A stretch of 64,000 nucleotides of DNA from Roseiflexus sp. (GTDB taxonomy: Bacteria; Chloroflexota; Chloroflexia; Chloroflexales; Roseiflexaceae): assembly GCA_025062325.1 (NCBI GenBank), contig JANXAL010000028.1, forward strand, positions 1-64,000, read 5' to 3'. The position numbers and the translations under genes were made by a program. Every line of letters starts with the position of its first letter. The first letter of the stretch is position 1. Shown in pieces: positions 1 through 8,643 of this stretch. The notes under the pieces were generated by a model. The model searched no databases and was not told where the DNA came from. It worked only from the letters and a program-made list of their open reading frames with translations.

Positions 1-1577
1 TGCGCACGCTAGTGCTCGAGCGTCGCCCAATCATCGGCGGCGCAGTCTGTACCGAAGAGGTGATCCCCGGCTACCGGATCGATGTCGGATCATCGGCGCA
101 CATCATGATCCATCTGACCCCCGTGATCCGCGATCTCGAACTCGAACGCTACGGTCTCGAATACTGCGACATGGATCCGTATGCGTTTTACCCCATCCCT
201 GATGGCTCTGGCGCGATTGCGCTCTACCGCGATGTGGATAAAACCTGTGAGTCGATTGCGCGTGTGTCGCCGCGTGACGCCGAGGCGTACCGGCGCTTCC
301 TCGCCTTCTGGCGCCCGATCAATGAGGCAGTGTTCGAGACATTCCTCAACCCGCCGACGGTCACTGGTCTACTTGGCAGCATGATCAAGGCGCAATTGAA
401 GATTGGGCGGCAGAGCAGCCCACTCGAAACGGTGCGTCGCCTGTTCACGTCGTATGGGCAGTTGATAGTCGAGCAGTTTGAAAGCGAGCCGATGCGTGCG
501 TTCATGGCATGGCTCGGGGCGCAGTCCGGTCCGCCGCCGGACGAGATCGGTTCTGGCGACCATTTCGGCTGGTACGCGATGATGCATCTCAGCGGCGCCA
601 AGCATCCGAAGGGAGGCAGCGGGATGCTCACACAGGCAATGGCGCGTTCTCTGGTGGCGGCTGGCGGCGAGGTGCGCCTCGATGCGCCAGTGAAACGCAT
701 TCTGGTACAGGGCGGGCGCGTGCAGGGGGTCGAGTTACAGAGTGGTGACCGCATCAGCGCGCCGCTCGTGGTGTCGAATGCCCACGTCGTCACTACCATG
801 CTCGATCTAGTTGGCGCCGACCAGCTGCCGCCGGGTCTGGCGCAGCGGGTGCGCAACATTCGCATCGGCAACGGGTTCGGGATGACAGTGCGCTGCGCTG
901 CTGAAGAGTTGCCCAATTATCCTGGCGCACCGTCAGGCGGCAAGCCGCACTGGAGTCATCACGGGTTACAGATGCTCTGCCCATCGCTCCAGTACCTGCG
1001 CAACGCCTTCGCCGATTATCAGCGCGGGCTGCCATCGCGTGAGCCAGCAGTCATCAGCATGACCTTCTCCGCTATCGATCCGACGGTCGCGCCAGAGGGG
1101 AAGCATACTGTCTTTCTCTGGTCGCAATACTTTCCCTACGAACTTGCTGATGGGCGTCACTGGGACGATATTCGCGAGGAGGTGGCAGACCGCATTCTCG
1201 AAGTGCTCTATCGCCATGCGCCGAACATGCGCGGCAAGATCATTGATCGGTTCATTCAGTCTCCGCTCGATATTGAGCGCCGCCTGGGACTGCTGCGTGG
1301 CAACGTGATGCACGTTGAGATGTCGTTCGACCAGATGTTCTTTTTCCGCCCGCTGCCGGAACTGGCGAAGTACCGCACGCCGATCCGCGGGTTGTACCTC
1401 ACAGGCGCGAGCATGCACCCCGGCGGCGGCGTCTTTGCTGCGAGCGGCTACAACACCGCGCGCGTGGTCCTTGGCGATCTGCGCCGCGAACGGAGGGTGT
1501 GGGCCGGCGCAGCGCTGGCTGCCGGGAGCGTCGGCTGGCTGGCTGCGCGTCGCTGGCGCTCATCGGCGCGAGCGTGA
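1..1577 (+). CDS. CrtO-like / phytoene-desaturase-like FAD-dependent oxidoreductase, 5' end outside window
   Basis: The frame is already open at the left edge (codons for R-T-L-V-L-E-R at base 3 onward), so the N-terminal GxGxxG nucleotide-binding motif lies upstream. What remains starts inside the FAD domain with LVLERRPIIGGA, the usual beta-strand end and GG turn of this family. It ends with YLTGASMHPGGGVFAASG, the C-terminal FAD-contact motif typical of CrtO carotene ketolases and related carotenoid desaturases. The visible part is about 525 residues. The last 30 residues are hydrophobic and Arg-rich (about WAGAALAAGSVGWLAARRW), possibly a membrane contact. A role in carotenoid oxidation is inferred from family; the exact substrate cannot be read from sequence. 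The GTG at base 12 should not be taken as the start. Confidence 0.85.
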   Translation, partial: RTLVLERRPIIGGAVCTEEVIPGYRIDVGSSAHIMIHLTPVIRDLELERYGLEYCDMDPYAFYPIPDGSGAIALYRDVDKTCESIARVSPRDAEAYRRFLAFWRPINEAVFETFLNPPTVTGLLGSMIKAQLKIGRQSSPLETVRRLFTSYGQLIVEQFESEPMRAFMAWLGAQSGPPPDEIGSGDHFGWYAMMHLSGAKHPKGGSGMLTQAMARSLVAAGGEVRLDAPVKRILVQGGRVQGVELQSGDRISAPLVVSNAHVVTTMLDLVGADQLPPGLAQRVRNIRIGNGFGMTVRCAAEELPNYPGAPSGGKPHWSHHGLQMLCPSLQYLRNAFADYQRGLPSREPAVISMTFSAIDPTVAPEGKHTVFLWSQYFPYELADGRHWDDIREEVADRILEVLYRHAPNMRGKIIDRFIQSPLDIERRLGLLRGNVMHVEMSFDQMFFFRPLPELAKYRTPIRGLYLTGASMHPGGGVFAASGYNTARVVLGDLRRERRVWAGAALAAGSVGWLAARRWRSSARA

Positions 1578-2024
1578 TCGGAGCATAAGCCATCGCCGGC
1601 AGGAGCACTATTGGGTATAAGGGAGCACAAACCCGCGCGGATTCGACGGAGTGGCGCGGATCGGTTTGCGGCGAAAAACAATCCATCCGTGCGCATCCGT
1701 CTCGACTCGCGCCCATCCCTGTCCTTTCACTGCGCCAACCGACGCATCCAAACGTCTCGACCAATCACGACGGCGACCGCCATTACCCACAGATTGAAAT
1801 GCCACTATGCCCGAATGTATCCTCTGGCAGAACGACGTCAGCCTGATCGTTTCTGATGGGCGTGCCCTTCTTGTATCGAATCTTGACCTCGCAAGATTGT
1901 CGGCGCTCCTGTCATCTGATGCGATGTGCGCTGCGCCTGTTCGATCCGTGTTCATCGCTGCGCGATGTGGACGTTTTGAACGTTGTTTATGCGTTATGGT
2001 CAGCGTGTATGCATGAGGTGTTCC
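1578..2024. other. Gene-free stretch, no clear feature
   Basis: No credible coding frame was seen. The sequence around 1635-1725 has the motif cluster GCGGATTCG, GCGCGGATCGG and CGCATCCGT. Loosely similar wording (AATCCGTCTAATCC, GTATCCGTGTTCC) recurs near 2548-2595. These look like old degenerate intergenic repeats. No convincing -35/-10 pair for the downstream gene could be fixed. Confidence 0.4.
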
Positions 2025-2444
2025 ATGACAGCGCCAGATCTTGAGCAGACGCGAGCGCAGATCGGTTACCATCTGCAGTTCCTGGGGTACGAGGTCAGCG
2101 TGGATGAGAAGACGGTTCTGGCGCGCCATCCAACCAAGCCGAACATTATTATTCAGATGTTCAACGAAGGGGTTCTGTTCGCTTCAATCTCCGGCTGCGG
2201 AGAAGCTGCATCACTTGACCGCACCGGCTTTCTCGAGTTTATCAATGCAGCGAATGGCCATGCGACCGTCTCGCGCTACTACGCGGGGACGAATAACAAC
2301 TTCTTTTTGGAAGCCTGGCACTCTGGCGACTACCGGCAGGTCGATTTTGCACGCTTCGTAAGCCTGTGGGAAATGGACTTTGAGCGCCTCAAGCAGGTTC
2401 CAGGCATTTCGATGTATCCCACGCCACCGTCGACGCCGCTGTAG
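2025..2444 (+). CDS. YbjN-like domain protein
   Basis: The protein has 139 residues and resembles the YbjN / sensory transduction regulator fold (related to type III secretion chaperones). These proteins bind partners and have no known enzymatic activity. Supporting features are the small alpha/beta composition, an early LGYEVSVDE segment, a central strand pair (IIIQMFNEGVLFASIS), and a helix beginning with FLEFINAANG. The ATG at 2025 is chosen because GAGGTG lies 5 bases upstream (2015-2020); the same frame is open further upstream but without a ribosome site. It converges on the STAS regulator gene at 2636. The function is unknown and the family call is tentative. Confidence 0.6.
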   Translation: MTAPDLEQTRAQIGYHLQFLGYEVSVDEKTVLARHPTKPNIIIQMFNEGVLFASISGCGEAASLDRTGFLEFINAANGHATVSRYYAGTNNNFFLEAWHSGDYRQVDFARFVSLWEMDFERLKQVPGISMYPTPPSTPL

Positions 2445-2635
2445 TGCATCGGCTGGCGCGCACATAGCTAGGCGCACGTGATAAGCGTGAGACGCGGCGC
2501 AAGACCAGTAGCATTGACTCCTGCACGGTAGGCTGGCGTGCAGCGCATAATCCGTCTAATCCATTCCGATTTGTGCGTATCCGTGTTCCGTGACGCGCTA
2601 TGCTCACAGCAATGATCAGGCAGAGTGAGCGGACG

Positions 2636-3916
2636 TTAAGCCCCAGACTGTCTGATGCGCACGTTGAGGACGCTCTCAATCCCCTGTTCAAGCGTGCTGT
2701 ATGTAGTCACACCGGCGAGCGCGTCACTGAGCGGCGCAAGCGCCTGAGCGACTTCCGGACGGATGCCGACCAGCACTGCGTGAGCGCCAAGTAACCGGAG
2801 GGCACGAACTATCTTCAGCAACCCGTGCGCAACTTCCTCGTCCACAACCGGTACGCCGGTAATATCAAAGAGAACGTGCTGGAAATGCTTGTCGGCGACC
2901 GATTGCAAGACCTGGTCGCTCAGAGCGGCGAGCCGCGCGCTATCGATAGCGCCGATCAACGGCACGACTGCCGATGTGCGGGTGAGTGGCAAGAGGGGAA
3001 CACTCATGGCGCGAATAATTTCACGCTGCTCTTCGATAGTAGCGAGTTTCTCCTGGAGGTGCATTCGGGCTGTCTCCGCTTCAGCGCGCGCTGCTTCGGC
3101 AACGGCGACCTGCTCCTCCAGGCGCCGGGTCTGCTGAGCCAGCGCTTCGGTCATCTCATTGAACGCACGTTGCAAGCGTCCGATCTCGTCATGACTGGTA
3201 ACTCGTAATGGCGCCGCGCTGCGTTGTTCGCTCATCGCTTGCGCTGCTGCCGCCAGCGCTTCGAGCGGTTGCACTACATGCCGGCGGAGCAGGAAGAGCG
3301 CTGTGGCGGTGGTGAGGATCAGAACAGCATTAGCGCCTCCCAGCGTCAGGTTTGCTGTACTGACTCGAAAGAGCAAAACCGTTTCCGCCTCGCGGAATTC
3401 TTTCAGTGCAAGAGCCGACGTAGCGTCAGCCAGTTGTCTGCTCCGCCCCAAGAGGGCCACGAGAGAGGCGGTGTGAGTGATAATAGCTTTCCTGTTATTC
3501 TCGAGAAGAGCGTTCTCGAGAGAGAGGAGCAGCGTTTCGGTTTCGTCGATGAGGCGGGTATAGTGTTGCCGGAGCATCGTTTCCTCGTGAAGGATCTCGG
3601 GTGTCAGGCTGTGGGTTTCTCGCTCCGACATCAGAGTCAGTTCGTGACTGGCAGCGGCAAGATACACGCGAGCAATGGCGATTTTGGCGCTGGAGCCGGA
3701 CGTCGCAGCGGCGTGCGCTTCGGTGAGAGCGAGCGATAGGTAACTGCTCGCGGCGTTCGCACGTGCGACTCGTTCAGCGGTATGGTGCGTCAGATGTTCG
3801 ATAGACTGATAGATGCTTGCAATAACCGATGACGTTCCTACAATCGCGCTGATGATCAACACCAGAATGATGAATGCTGCAAACGTCACCTTTCTGGTCA
3901 GTGAAGAGCGTATCAC
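2636..3916 (-). CDS. Membrane-bound HAMP-coiled coil-STAS regulator, RsbR-like
   Basis: The 426-residue protein starts at GTG (3914-3916) behind a strong GGAGGAGAG site. In order it has a transmembrane segment (about residues 10-32), an extracytoplasmic four-helix-type region, a second membrane segment (about 185-208), a HAMP linker (about 210-262, including TSHDEIGRLQRAFNEMTEAL), a coiled coil, and a C-terminal STAS domain (about 310-420). The STAS part has the RsbR signature (PLIGAIDS, DITGVPVVD, LLGAHAVLVGIRPE). RsbR proteins form stressosome shells that bind RsbS and the kinase RsbT and control stress responses. Ser326 sits where RsbRA has Thr171. Glu360 replaces the usual Thr205-type site. 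Membrane anchoring is unlike cytosolic stressosomes. No rsbS or rsbT lies nearby, so its partners are unknown. Confidence 0.85.
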   Translation of the reverse strand: MIRSSLTRKVTFAAFIILVLIISAIVGTSSVIASIYQSIEHLTHHTAERVARANAASSYLSLALTEAHAAATSGSSAKIAIARVYLAAASHELTLMSERETHSLTPEILHEETMLRQHYTRLIDETETLLLSLENALLENNRKAIITHTASLVALLGRSRQLADATSALALKEFREAETVLLFRVSTANLTLGGANAVLILTTATALFLLRRHVVQPLEALAAAAQAMSEQRSAAPLRVTSHDEIGRLQRAFNEMTEALAQQTRRLEEQVAVAEAARAEAETARMHLQEKLATIEEQREIIRAMSVPLLPLTRTSAVVPLIGAIDSARLAALSDQVLQSVADKHFQHVLFDITGVPVVDEEVAHGLLKIVRALRLLGAHAVLVGIRPEVAQALAPLSDALAGVTTYSTLEQGIESVLNVRIRQSGA

Positions 3917-4370
3917 CCTCTCCTCCTCTCGATAACCGGAGCAACGCGAGTATGGTCGCTCCCTGGAAAGTCATATTAAGGGTCGCAGCGCCGTCTGGCA
4001 TCACTGGCAGTTCGGCTTTCCAGAACTGACCAGCAATGTGAGTCCACCGCATAGCATTCTTGACAAACCTAAAGTAGAGGCTTCCCGCCGACGCTGAGCG
4101 CCTCGATGCAACGCCGGAGGGACGCACATCCGGATCCGCTGTGCGTCAACTTTTCAGAGAGATGTTGCAGGCGACGTGTTTGTGGAGAGCGTATCATCCC
4201 GCCATTTCTCTTAGCCTCGCGTCCCGTCGCGTATGTCTGGTCCGTAGCGGGCGCTGGTGCAGGCGCATGCATCATAGAGCGCAGCACATAGTCTATGCTA
4301 GCGGATGATGGAGGCATATGAGACATTAGTGGTGTAAGGCGATAGTACTCCTTACCATTTGTAGCAGGGC
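3917..4370. other. Gene-free stretch between a STAS regulator and a glycosyltransferase gene
   Basis: No frame here has family motifs or a ribosome binding site. It should hold the promoter of the minus-strand STAS gene, but no good -35/-10 pair was found. A TTGACA on the plus strand near 4058 has no matching -10. Confidence 0.4.
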
Positions 4371-5654
4371 TTACTGCACAGCATGCTGCGCCGCTTCGAT
4401 CAGCGATTGGTAGAGATTCTCCACCTGCCTGGCGACGACGCCAGGTGCAAAACGTTGTGCCGCCAAGCGACGCGCTCCGTCGCCGAGCGCGCGTCGTTCG
4501 GCGGGTCGCTCGATCAGTTCCGCCAGGCGACGTGCAAAACCAGAGACGGTTGCCGCCAGTGCGCCGCTTTCACCGTCAATGATGATGTCAGGCGTGCCGC
4601 CAGTAGGCATGGCCAGGATGGGAGCGCCGCAGGCGCACGCTTCGAGCAACACCCGGCTGAGCGGTTCGCCCCACGCTGAGGGGAAGAGCAACAGATCGCA
4701 CCTTGCCATTAACCGTAACACCTCATCATGGTCGATCCAGTCGAGAAACCGGGCGCGCACCCGACACACGCATACTGCGTCTTCCAGTTCTGCCCGTAAT
4801 GGGCCGCTGCCAGCGATAACGAGCGTGTGACAGCGGAGCGCGGCGCCTGCCTGACGCACAATCTCGCTCAATAGATGCGCTCCCTTGTTCCGTTCGAGTT
4901 TGCCGACATAGAGGATAAATCGCTCATCGGGCGGGATCAGATTTGATGGAATGGCGATCGCAACATCGATTGCCGTGAGATCGACGATGTTTGGGAGGAT
5001 GTGCAACCGTTGAGGTTCAACCAGAGCGGCTAGGCGCTTGGCGATGTAGCGACTGCTGGCAATCACAGCGTTTGCCTGGCGCAGCGCAGCGCGACGACGC
5101 GCGAGGTGCGCCAGCATATATGGAATGGCAGGCAGCGCTGCTGCGCCGCGGAGAGGTCCCAGGCGAGCGGGCAAATCGGTCGCCAGTGATGCCCACGTCT
5201 GACGCGGGTAAGGTATGCGGTCGCCGTGCAACCCGGTTGCGAAGTAATCCCAGGGCCAGTGGTCGCGCACGCTGATGACCACCGGCGCGTTAAGGCGTCT
5301 TCCGGCTATGATGGCGGCTGGCGCAACCTGGACGTGTTGGGCGTGGATGATCGTCGCCTGAGAGCGGGGGGAGTGCGCTGCGCCCGTCTCGACTATCACC
5401 TGCGCCAGGCGGGGCCACAGCCGTTCGTTGCGTGCATAGTTGCGCACAAAGGGGATGCGCGGCGCGGAATAGCCGAAGGAAACCGTCGGAACGCCGAGCG
5501 TTTCACCCGTCGCACGATTGTGCTGCCCTTCACGCGGAACGATGGCGGTCACCGTATGACCGCGCGCGATCAACGCCAGCGCCAGTGCGTGGGCGCTCCA
5601 GCCAGCGCCGCCGCAGCGCGGAGGGAAGACGTCAGTTGGGAGGATGACGTGCAT
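4371..5654 (-). CDS. Family 4 glycosyltransferase (GT-B fold)
   Basis: The 427-residue protein has the GT4 layout. The N-terminal Rossmann half includes the Gly-rich entry CGGAGWSAHALALALIARGH, and the C-terminal donor-binding half includes FILYVGKLERNKGAHLL and FPSAWGEPLSRVLLEACACG. In the last motif the paired glutamates (EPLSRVLLE) are the GT4 E-x7-E donor-sugar ligands. It should transfer a sugar from a nucleotide donor to a glycan or lipid acceptor at the cytoplasmic membrane; the substrate cannot be inferred. It lies downstream of a second GT4 gene and a DarA-like gene on the same strand, separated from them by 252 bases of simple repeats, so co-transcription is possible but not certain. 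Confidence 0.9.
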   Translation of the reverse strand: MHVILPTDVFPPRCGGAGWSAHALALALIARGHTVTAIVPREGQHNRATGETLGVPTVSFGYSAPRIPFVRNYARNERLWPRLAQVIVETGAAHSPRSQATIIHAQHVQVAPAAIIAGRRLNAPVVISVRDHWPWDYFATGLHGDRIPYPRQTWASLATDLPARLGPLRGAAALPAIPYMLAHLARRRAALRQANAVIASSRYIAKRLAALVEPQRLHILPNIVDLTAIDVAIAIPSNLIPPDERFILYVGKLERNKGAHLLSEIVRQAGAALRCHTLVIAGSGPLRAELEDAVCVCRVRARFLDWIDHDEVLRLMARCDLLLFPSAWGEPLSRVLLEACACGAPILAMPTGGTPDIIIDGESGALAATVSGFARRLAELIERPAERRALGDGARRLAAQRFAPGVVARQVENLYQSLIEAAQHAVQ

Positions 5655-5906
5655 GCCGGGAGAGCCAAGAACTCAGAACTGAGAACTAAGTTAAGGGTTA
5701 GGGGTTGGGAGTTAGTGAGCTTGCGAGTGTCAACCTTCTCACCTTCCCGCCCGCTGCCTTCCCACCTTCAACGTGGATTATCTCCGTGCCTTCGCACCAT
5801 TGAGCGCGTGCAAAGCGAAACGTGCAGCATGATGCTTCCCCGCCTTCAACCTCCGACCTTCACGCCTGCAATCCTTGCCCCTCGCCTCTTGTTCACCTTC
5901 CTATGT
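5655..5906. repeat. Simple degenerate intergenic repeat tract (GAGAAC-type and CCTTC-type)
   Basis: Bases 5666-5725 hold a run of near-identical short words (AACTCAGAACTGAGAAC, then GGGTTAGGGGTTGGGAG). Bases 5735-5905 hold pyrimidine words such as ACCTTCTCACCTTCC and CCTTCAACCTCCGACC. The same two word types recur at about 22226-22450, 40420-40500 and 60310-60420. No coding frame is supported. Confidence 0.7.
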
Positions 5907-7082
5907 TCAACGCGTGACCCTCCCCGCAATCTCCCTCATTACTCGTTCCAGTTCCTCGCAATGCCGCGCCCATGAGAAGTGGGCCATGACGCGCTCACGC
6001 CCGCGTTCTCCCATCGCGCGCGCCTCGGCGGGATGGTCGAGCAGGTAGGCGATGGCTGCCGTCAGCGCGCCAGTGTCGCCTTCAGGGTAGAGCAACCCTT
6101 CGACGCCGTGGCGAACGATCTGATTGAGCGGCGGAATATCGATGGTCACCACCGGCAAAGCTGCCGCCATATACTCGAACACTTTCAATGGCGACCAGAA
6201 GAAGCCTGCAGCACGGAGGGCAGGATGTGCAGCCGTGTTGAACGGCGCGACTGCTACCGATGCCTGCGCCAGTAGCACAGGCACCTCATCGTATGGCACC
6301 GCACCGGTAAAGATGAACCGCGCGCGCCAGCGCGCCGCCAGTTGTTCCGCCGCTGCACGTTGCGGACCATCGCCAATAAACAGGAAGCGGCAGTCGCGCC
6401 CCTGTCCGACAAGTGCGCCGCCAGCGCGCACCGCGTCGAGCACGCCGTGCCAGGCGCGGAATGAACCGAGGAACACGACGGTCGGTTGCGTGTGCACAAC
6501 GCCGATGGACTGCCGGTCAATACGGAAGTGCTCCACATTAGCGCCCCAGTGCAGTTCAACAATATGCGTGCGCGGAATATCGGGTGGAACCGTCGTGTGC
6601 AGCGGCGTCACGATCCGATCTGCCATGCGGCACTGTGCCGTCGCCCAGCGGCGCATTGGCCCGCCGAGCGCATCGTCAAGCCGTCGTTTCAGCACTGCTG
6701 GCGGGTCGACGATCAGTGCATTGACTTCGAGGATTGACGGGATACCAAACCGTCGGGCAGCCAGGATGCCCGCACCGGCGAAATTATAGTACCGCTCCAT
6801 GATCACGTCGGGCTGCAAGGCGCGCACCAGGCGCATCATTACCGGAGCAGCGAGAAGACTCAGAGCTTTGGGAACATTGATGTGGTGCAGGCGCATGTTC
6901 CCGAAGCGAGACGACGCCGGGCGCACAAGCGAAGCGATCTCAACGGCGCCAGCCGGAGAGCGCGCGATGACATCGACTGTATGCCCGCGCCGTGCCAGCC
7001 CGCGTGCGACTTCAAGCACGTGTATCGAGCCGCCGAGCGTACCGGGAACAGGAATGCCGCTGGCAACATAGAGGATCTTCAC
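5907..7082 (-). CDS. Family 4 glycosyltransferase (GT-B fold)
   Basis: The 391-residue GT4 protein has the N-terminal acceptor-domain loop PVPGTLGGSIHVLEVARGL. The C-terminal donor-domain segments are VVFLGSFRAWHGV, FLFIGDGPQR and SPLKVFEYMAAALPVV; the last carries the conserved glutamate region that holds the donor sugar. Its ATG overlaps the stop of the upstream DarA-like gene by 4 bases (7079-7082), so translation is probably coupled. A second GT4 gene follows downstream on the same strand. The pair probably acts on a cell-surface glycan or glycolipid, but substrate and product cannot be inferred. Confidence 0.9.
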   Translation of the reverse strand: MKILYVASGIPVPGTLGGSIHVLEVARGLARRGHTVDVIARSPAGAVEIASLVRPASSRFGNMRLHHINVPKALSLLAAPVMMRLVRALQPDVIMERYYNFAGAGILAARRFGIPSILEVNALIVDPPAVLKRRLDDALGGPMRRWATAQCRMADRIVTPLHTTVPPDIPRTHIVELHWGANVEHFRIDRQSIGVVHTQPTVVFLGSFRAWHGVLDAVRAGGALVGQGRDCRFLFIGDGPQRAAAEQLAARWRARFIFTGAVPYDEVPVLLAQASVAVAPFNTAAHPALRAAGFFWSPLKVFEYMAAALPVVTIDIPPLNQIVRHGVEGLLYPEGDTGALTAAIAYLLDHPAEARAMGERGRERVMAHFSWARHCEELERVMREIAGRVTR

Positions 7083-7321
7083 AGGCGCTCGTAGCGTTCG
7101 AGATCCAGCGTGATCGAGAGCGTTCCAGGCGCTTTGCTGCGAACCAGATCCAGTGCGCGATCAACAGCGGCGTCTTCCACGCCGACCAGCAGCGTCGTTC
7201 TGCCTTTGCGAAGGAAACCGCCGGTCGATGCCAGTCGGGTCACGCGAAACCCTTGTTCGACCAGCGCATCGACGGTTGCATCCGCGACACTATCATCGGT
7301 CACGAAGATCAGCAGCTTCAT
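7079..7321 (-). CDS. Short DarA-like (PII-like) cyclic-di-AMP receptor candidate
   Basis: The 80-residue protein starts KLLIFVTDDSVADATVDAL and contains FRVTRLASTGGFLRKGRTT followed by LLVGVED. This is the core signature of the DarA/PstA (PF06153) family, PII-like trimers that bind cyclic-di-AMP in Firmicutes. DarA itself is about 109 residues. Here the long loop before the last strand is reduced to a few residues (RSKAPGTLSITLDL), so ligand binding or partner choice may differ. Its stop overlaps the start of a GT4 glycosyltransferase by 4 bases. It is transcribed away from fabD, with which it shares a divergent promoter region. Binding of c-di-AMP is inferred from family only. Confidence 0.8.
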   Translation of the reverse strand: MKLLIFVTDDSVADATVDALVEQGFRVTRLASTGGFLRKGRTTLLVGVEDAAVDRALDLVRSKAPGTLSITLDLERYERL

Positions 7322-7357
7322 GGGCGCTCCTTGAAGCTGAACACCAGCGCAGCGAGC

Positions 7358-7366
7358 ATTATACCA
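7358..7366 (-). promoter_or_regulatory. Extended -10 promoter for the DarA-like/GT4 genes
   Basis: Read on the minus strand this is TGG followed by TATAAT, a perfect -10 with extended TGN. It lies about 37 bases before the start of the DarA-like gene. No good -35 was found, which is common for extended -10 promoters. Confidence 0.5.
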
Positions 7367-7409
7367 GATCGATCCCTTGCTGAGTCATTGTGGCAAAGTG
7401 CGCAAACAT

Positions 7410-7438
7410 TTGACAACTATAGCGCTCGTTGCTATACT
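7410..7438 (+). promoter_or_regulatory. Sigma70-type promoter for fabD-fabF
   Basis: TTGACA at 7410-7415 is followed after exactly 17 bases by TATACT at 7433-7438. Transcription would start near 7445, giving a leader of about 110 bases before fabD. Confidence 0.75.
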
Positions 7439-7555
7439 CCTGCGTTGTTTTGCGGGCGCTGGCTCAGCCCGCATATCTGCGGTTATCTGTCGCAGCGCCA
7501 ACGACGGTGCACGGCAGTCGGTTGCTCGAGCACATCCCTGCATCAGGAGGATCGC

Positions 7556-8548
7556 TTGAACCCCTTTGATGATATGAAAAAGCGAATTGCGCTGGTGTTT
7601 CCAGGGCAAGGTTCGCAATATGTCGGCATGGGCAAGGAGTTGTGCGAAGTATCGCCTGCTGCGCGTCGGGTTTTTGAAAAGGCGGATCAGGTGCTCGGCT
7701 TCGAGCTTTCTAAACTGTGCTTTGAGGGTCCGCAGGAGGAACTCGATGATACGATCAACGCTCAGCCAGCTATCCTGACGGTAAGCATCGCATGTCTTGA
7801 GGCGCTCAAAGAGCGCTTTGGTCCGCTCGGGTATCTGGGCGCTCCCTCGCTGGTCGCCGGTCATAGCCTCGGAGAATTTACTGCGCTCGTTGTGGCTGGC
7901 GTGCTTGATTTTGAGGACGCCCTCAAACTGGTGCGCGAACGCGGGCGGTTGATGAAGGAGAGCGGTGAGCAGCGTCCTGGCGGTATGGCGGCAGTCGTCG
8001 GGCTGGATGACAAGACCTTGGAAGAGGTTGTGCAGGAGGCGCAAGCAGAAGGGGTCGTCTCGGTCGCCAATGCGAACTCTCCGGGGCAAACAGTGATTTC
8101 CGGCGAACATCGAGCGTTGCAGCGCGCAATGGAGCTGGCGAAGGCGCGTGGCGCAAAACTCGTTCAGCGTCTGCAGGTCAGTATTGCCGCGCATTCACCG
8201 TTGATGCAGAGCGCCTCGGCGCGGTTCGATGAACTTCTCGACCGGTTTCAGTTGCGCCCGCCGAAAGTGCCGCTAATCGCCAATATCAGCGGTCGCGCGC
8301 TGACAACGGTGGAAGAACTGCGGCAGGAGTTGTCGCAGCAATTGACGCGCCCGGTGCAGTGGACTCGTTCGGTGCAGGAGATGGTGTCCCACGGTGTCGA
8401 TACGATTATTGAAGTTGGCCCGCGTCAGGTGCTTTCGGGGTTGATCAAACGCATCACGCCGCACGCCAAGCCGGTGCCGCTGACGGATGCCGAGGTGGCC
8501 CGTATGGTGGCGCAAGCGGCGAGCGAAGAGGAAGGCTCTGGCATTTGA
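7556..8548 (+). CDS. fabD: Malonyl-CoA:ACP transacylase
   Basis: FabD moves the malonyl group from CoA to acyl carrier protein for fatty acid elongation. The 330-residue product has the family entry VFPGQGSQYVGMG, the catalytic serine elbow VAGHSLGEFTA, and the active-site histidine region SIAAHSPLM. Length and domain order are normal. The start is set at the TTG of 7556 because a perfect AGGAGG (7545-7550) lies 5 bases upstream; an in-frame ATG at 7574 is the alternative, and the open frame further upstream is non-coding. fabF follows after 95 bases on the same strand, so the two probably form an operon. Confidence 0.95.
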   Translation: MNPFDDMKKRIALVFPGQGSQYVGMGKELCEVSPAARRVFEKADQVLGFELSKLCFEGPQEELDDTINAQPAILTVSIACLEALKERFGPLGYLGAPSLVAGHSLGEFTALVVAGVLDFEDALKLVRERGRLMKESGEQRPGGMAAVVGLDDKTLEEVVQEAQAEGVVSVANANSPGQTVISGEHRALQRAMELAKARGAKLVQRLQVSIAAHSPLMQSASARFDELLDRFQLRPPKVPLIANISGRALTTVEELRQELSQQLTRPVQWTRSVQEMVSHGVDTIIEVGPRQVLSGLIKRITPHAKPVPLTDAEVARMVAQAASEEEGSGI

Positions 8549-8643
8549 TGAGTCAACCTTATGATAACCCCCTCTAAGCATACGACAGTAATGTGTTGGA
8601 CGGGCTGTCGGGTTGCAGCCGCATGATTCGGAGAGGCTCCGCC

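Noticed and set aside
6992-7555. The N-terminal extension of fabD in the longest open frame.
   Set aside because: It overlaps the divergent DarA-like gene, contains the fabD promoter itself, and lacks FabD similarity. The AGGAGG-TTG start at 7556 fits.
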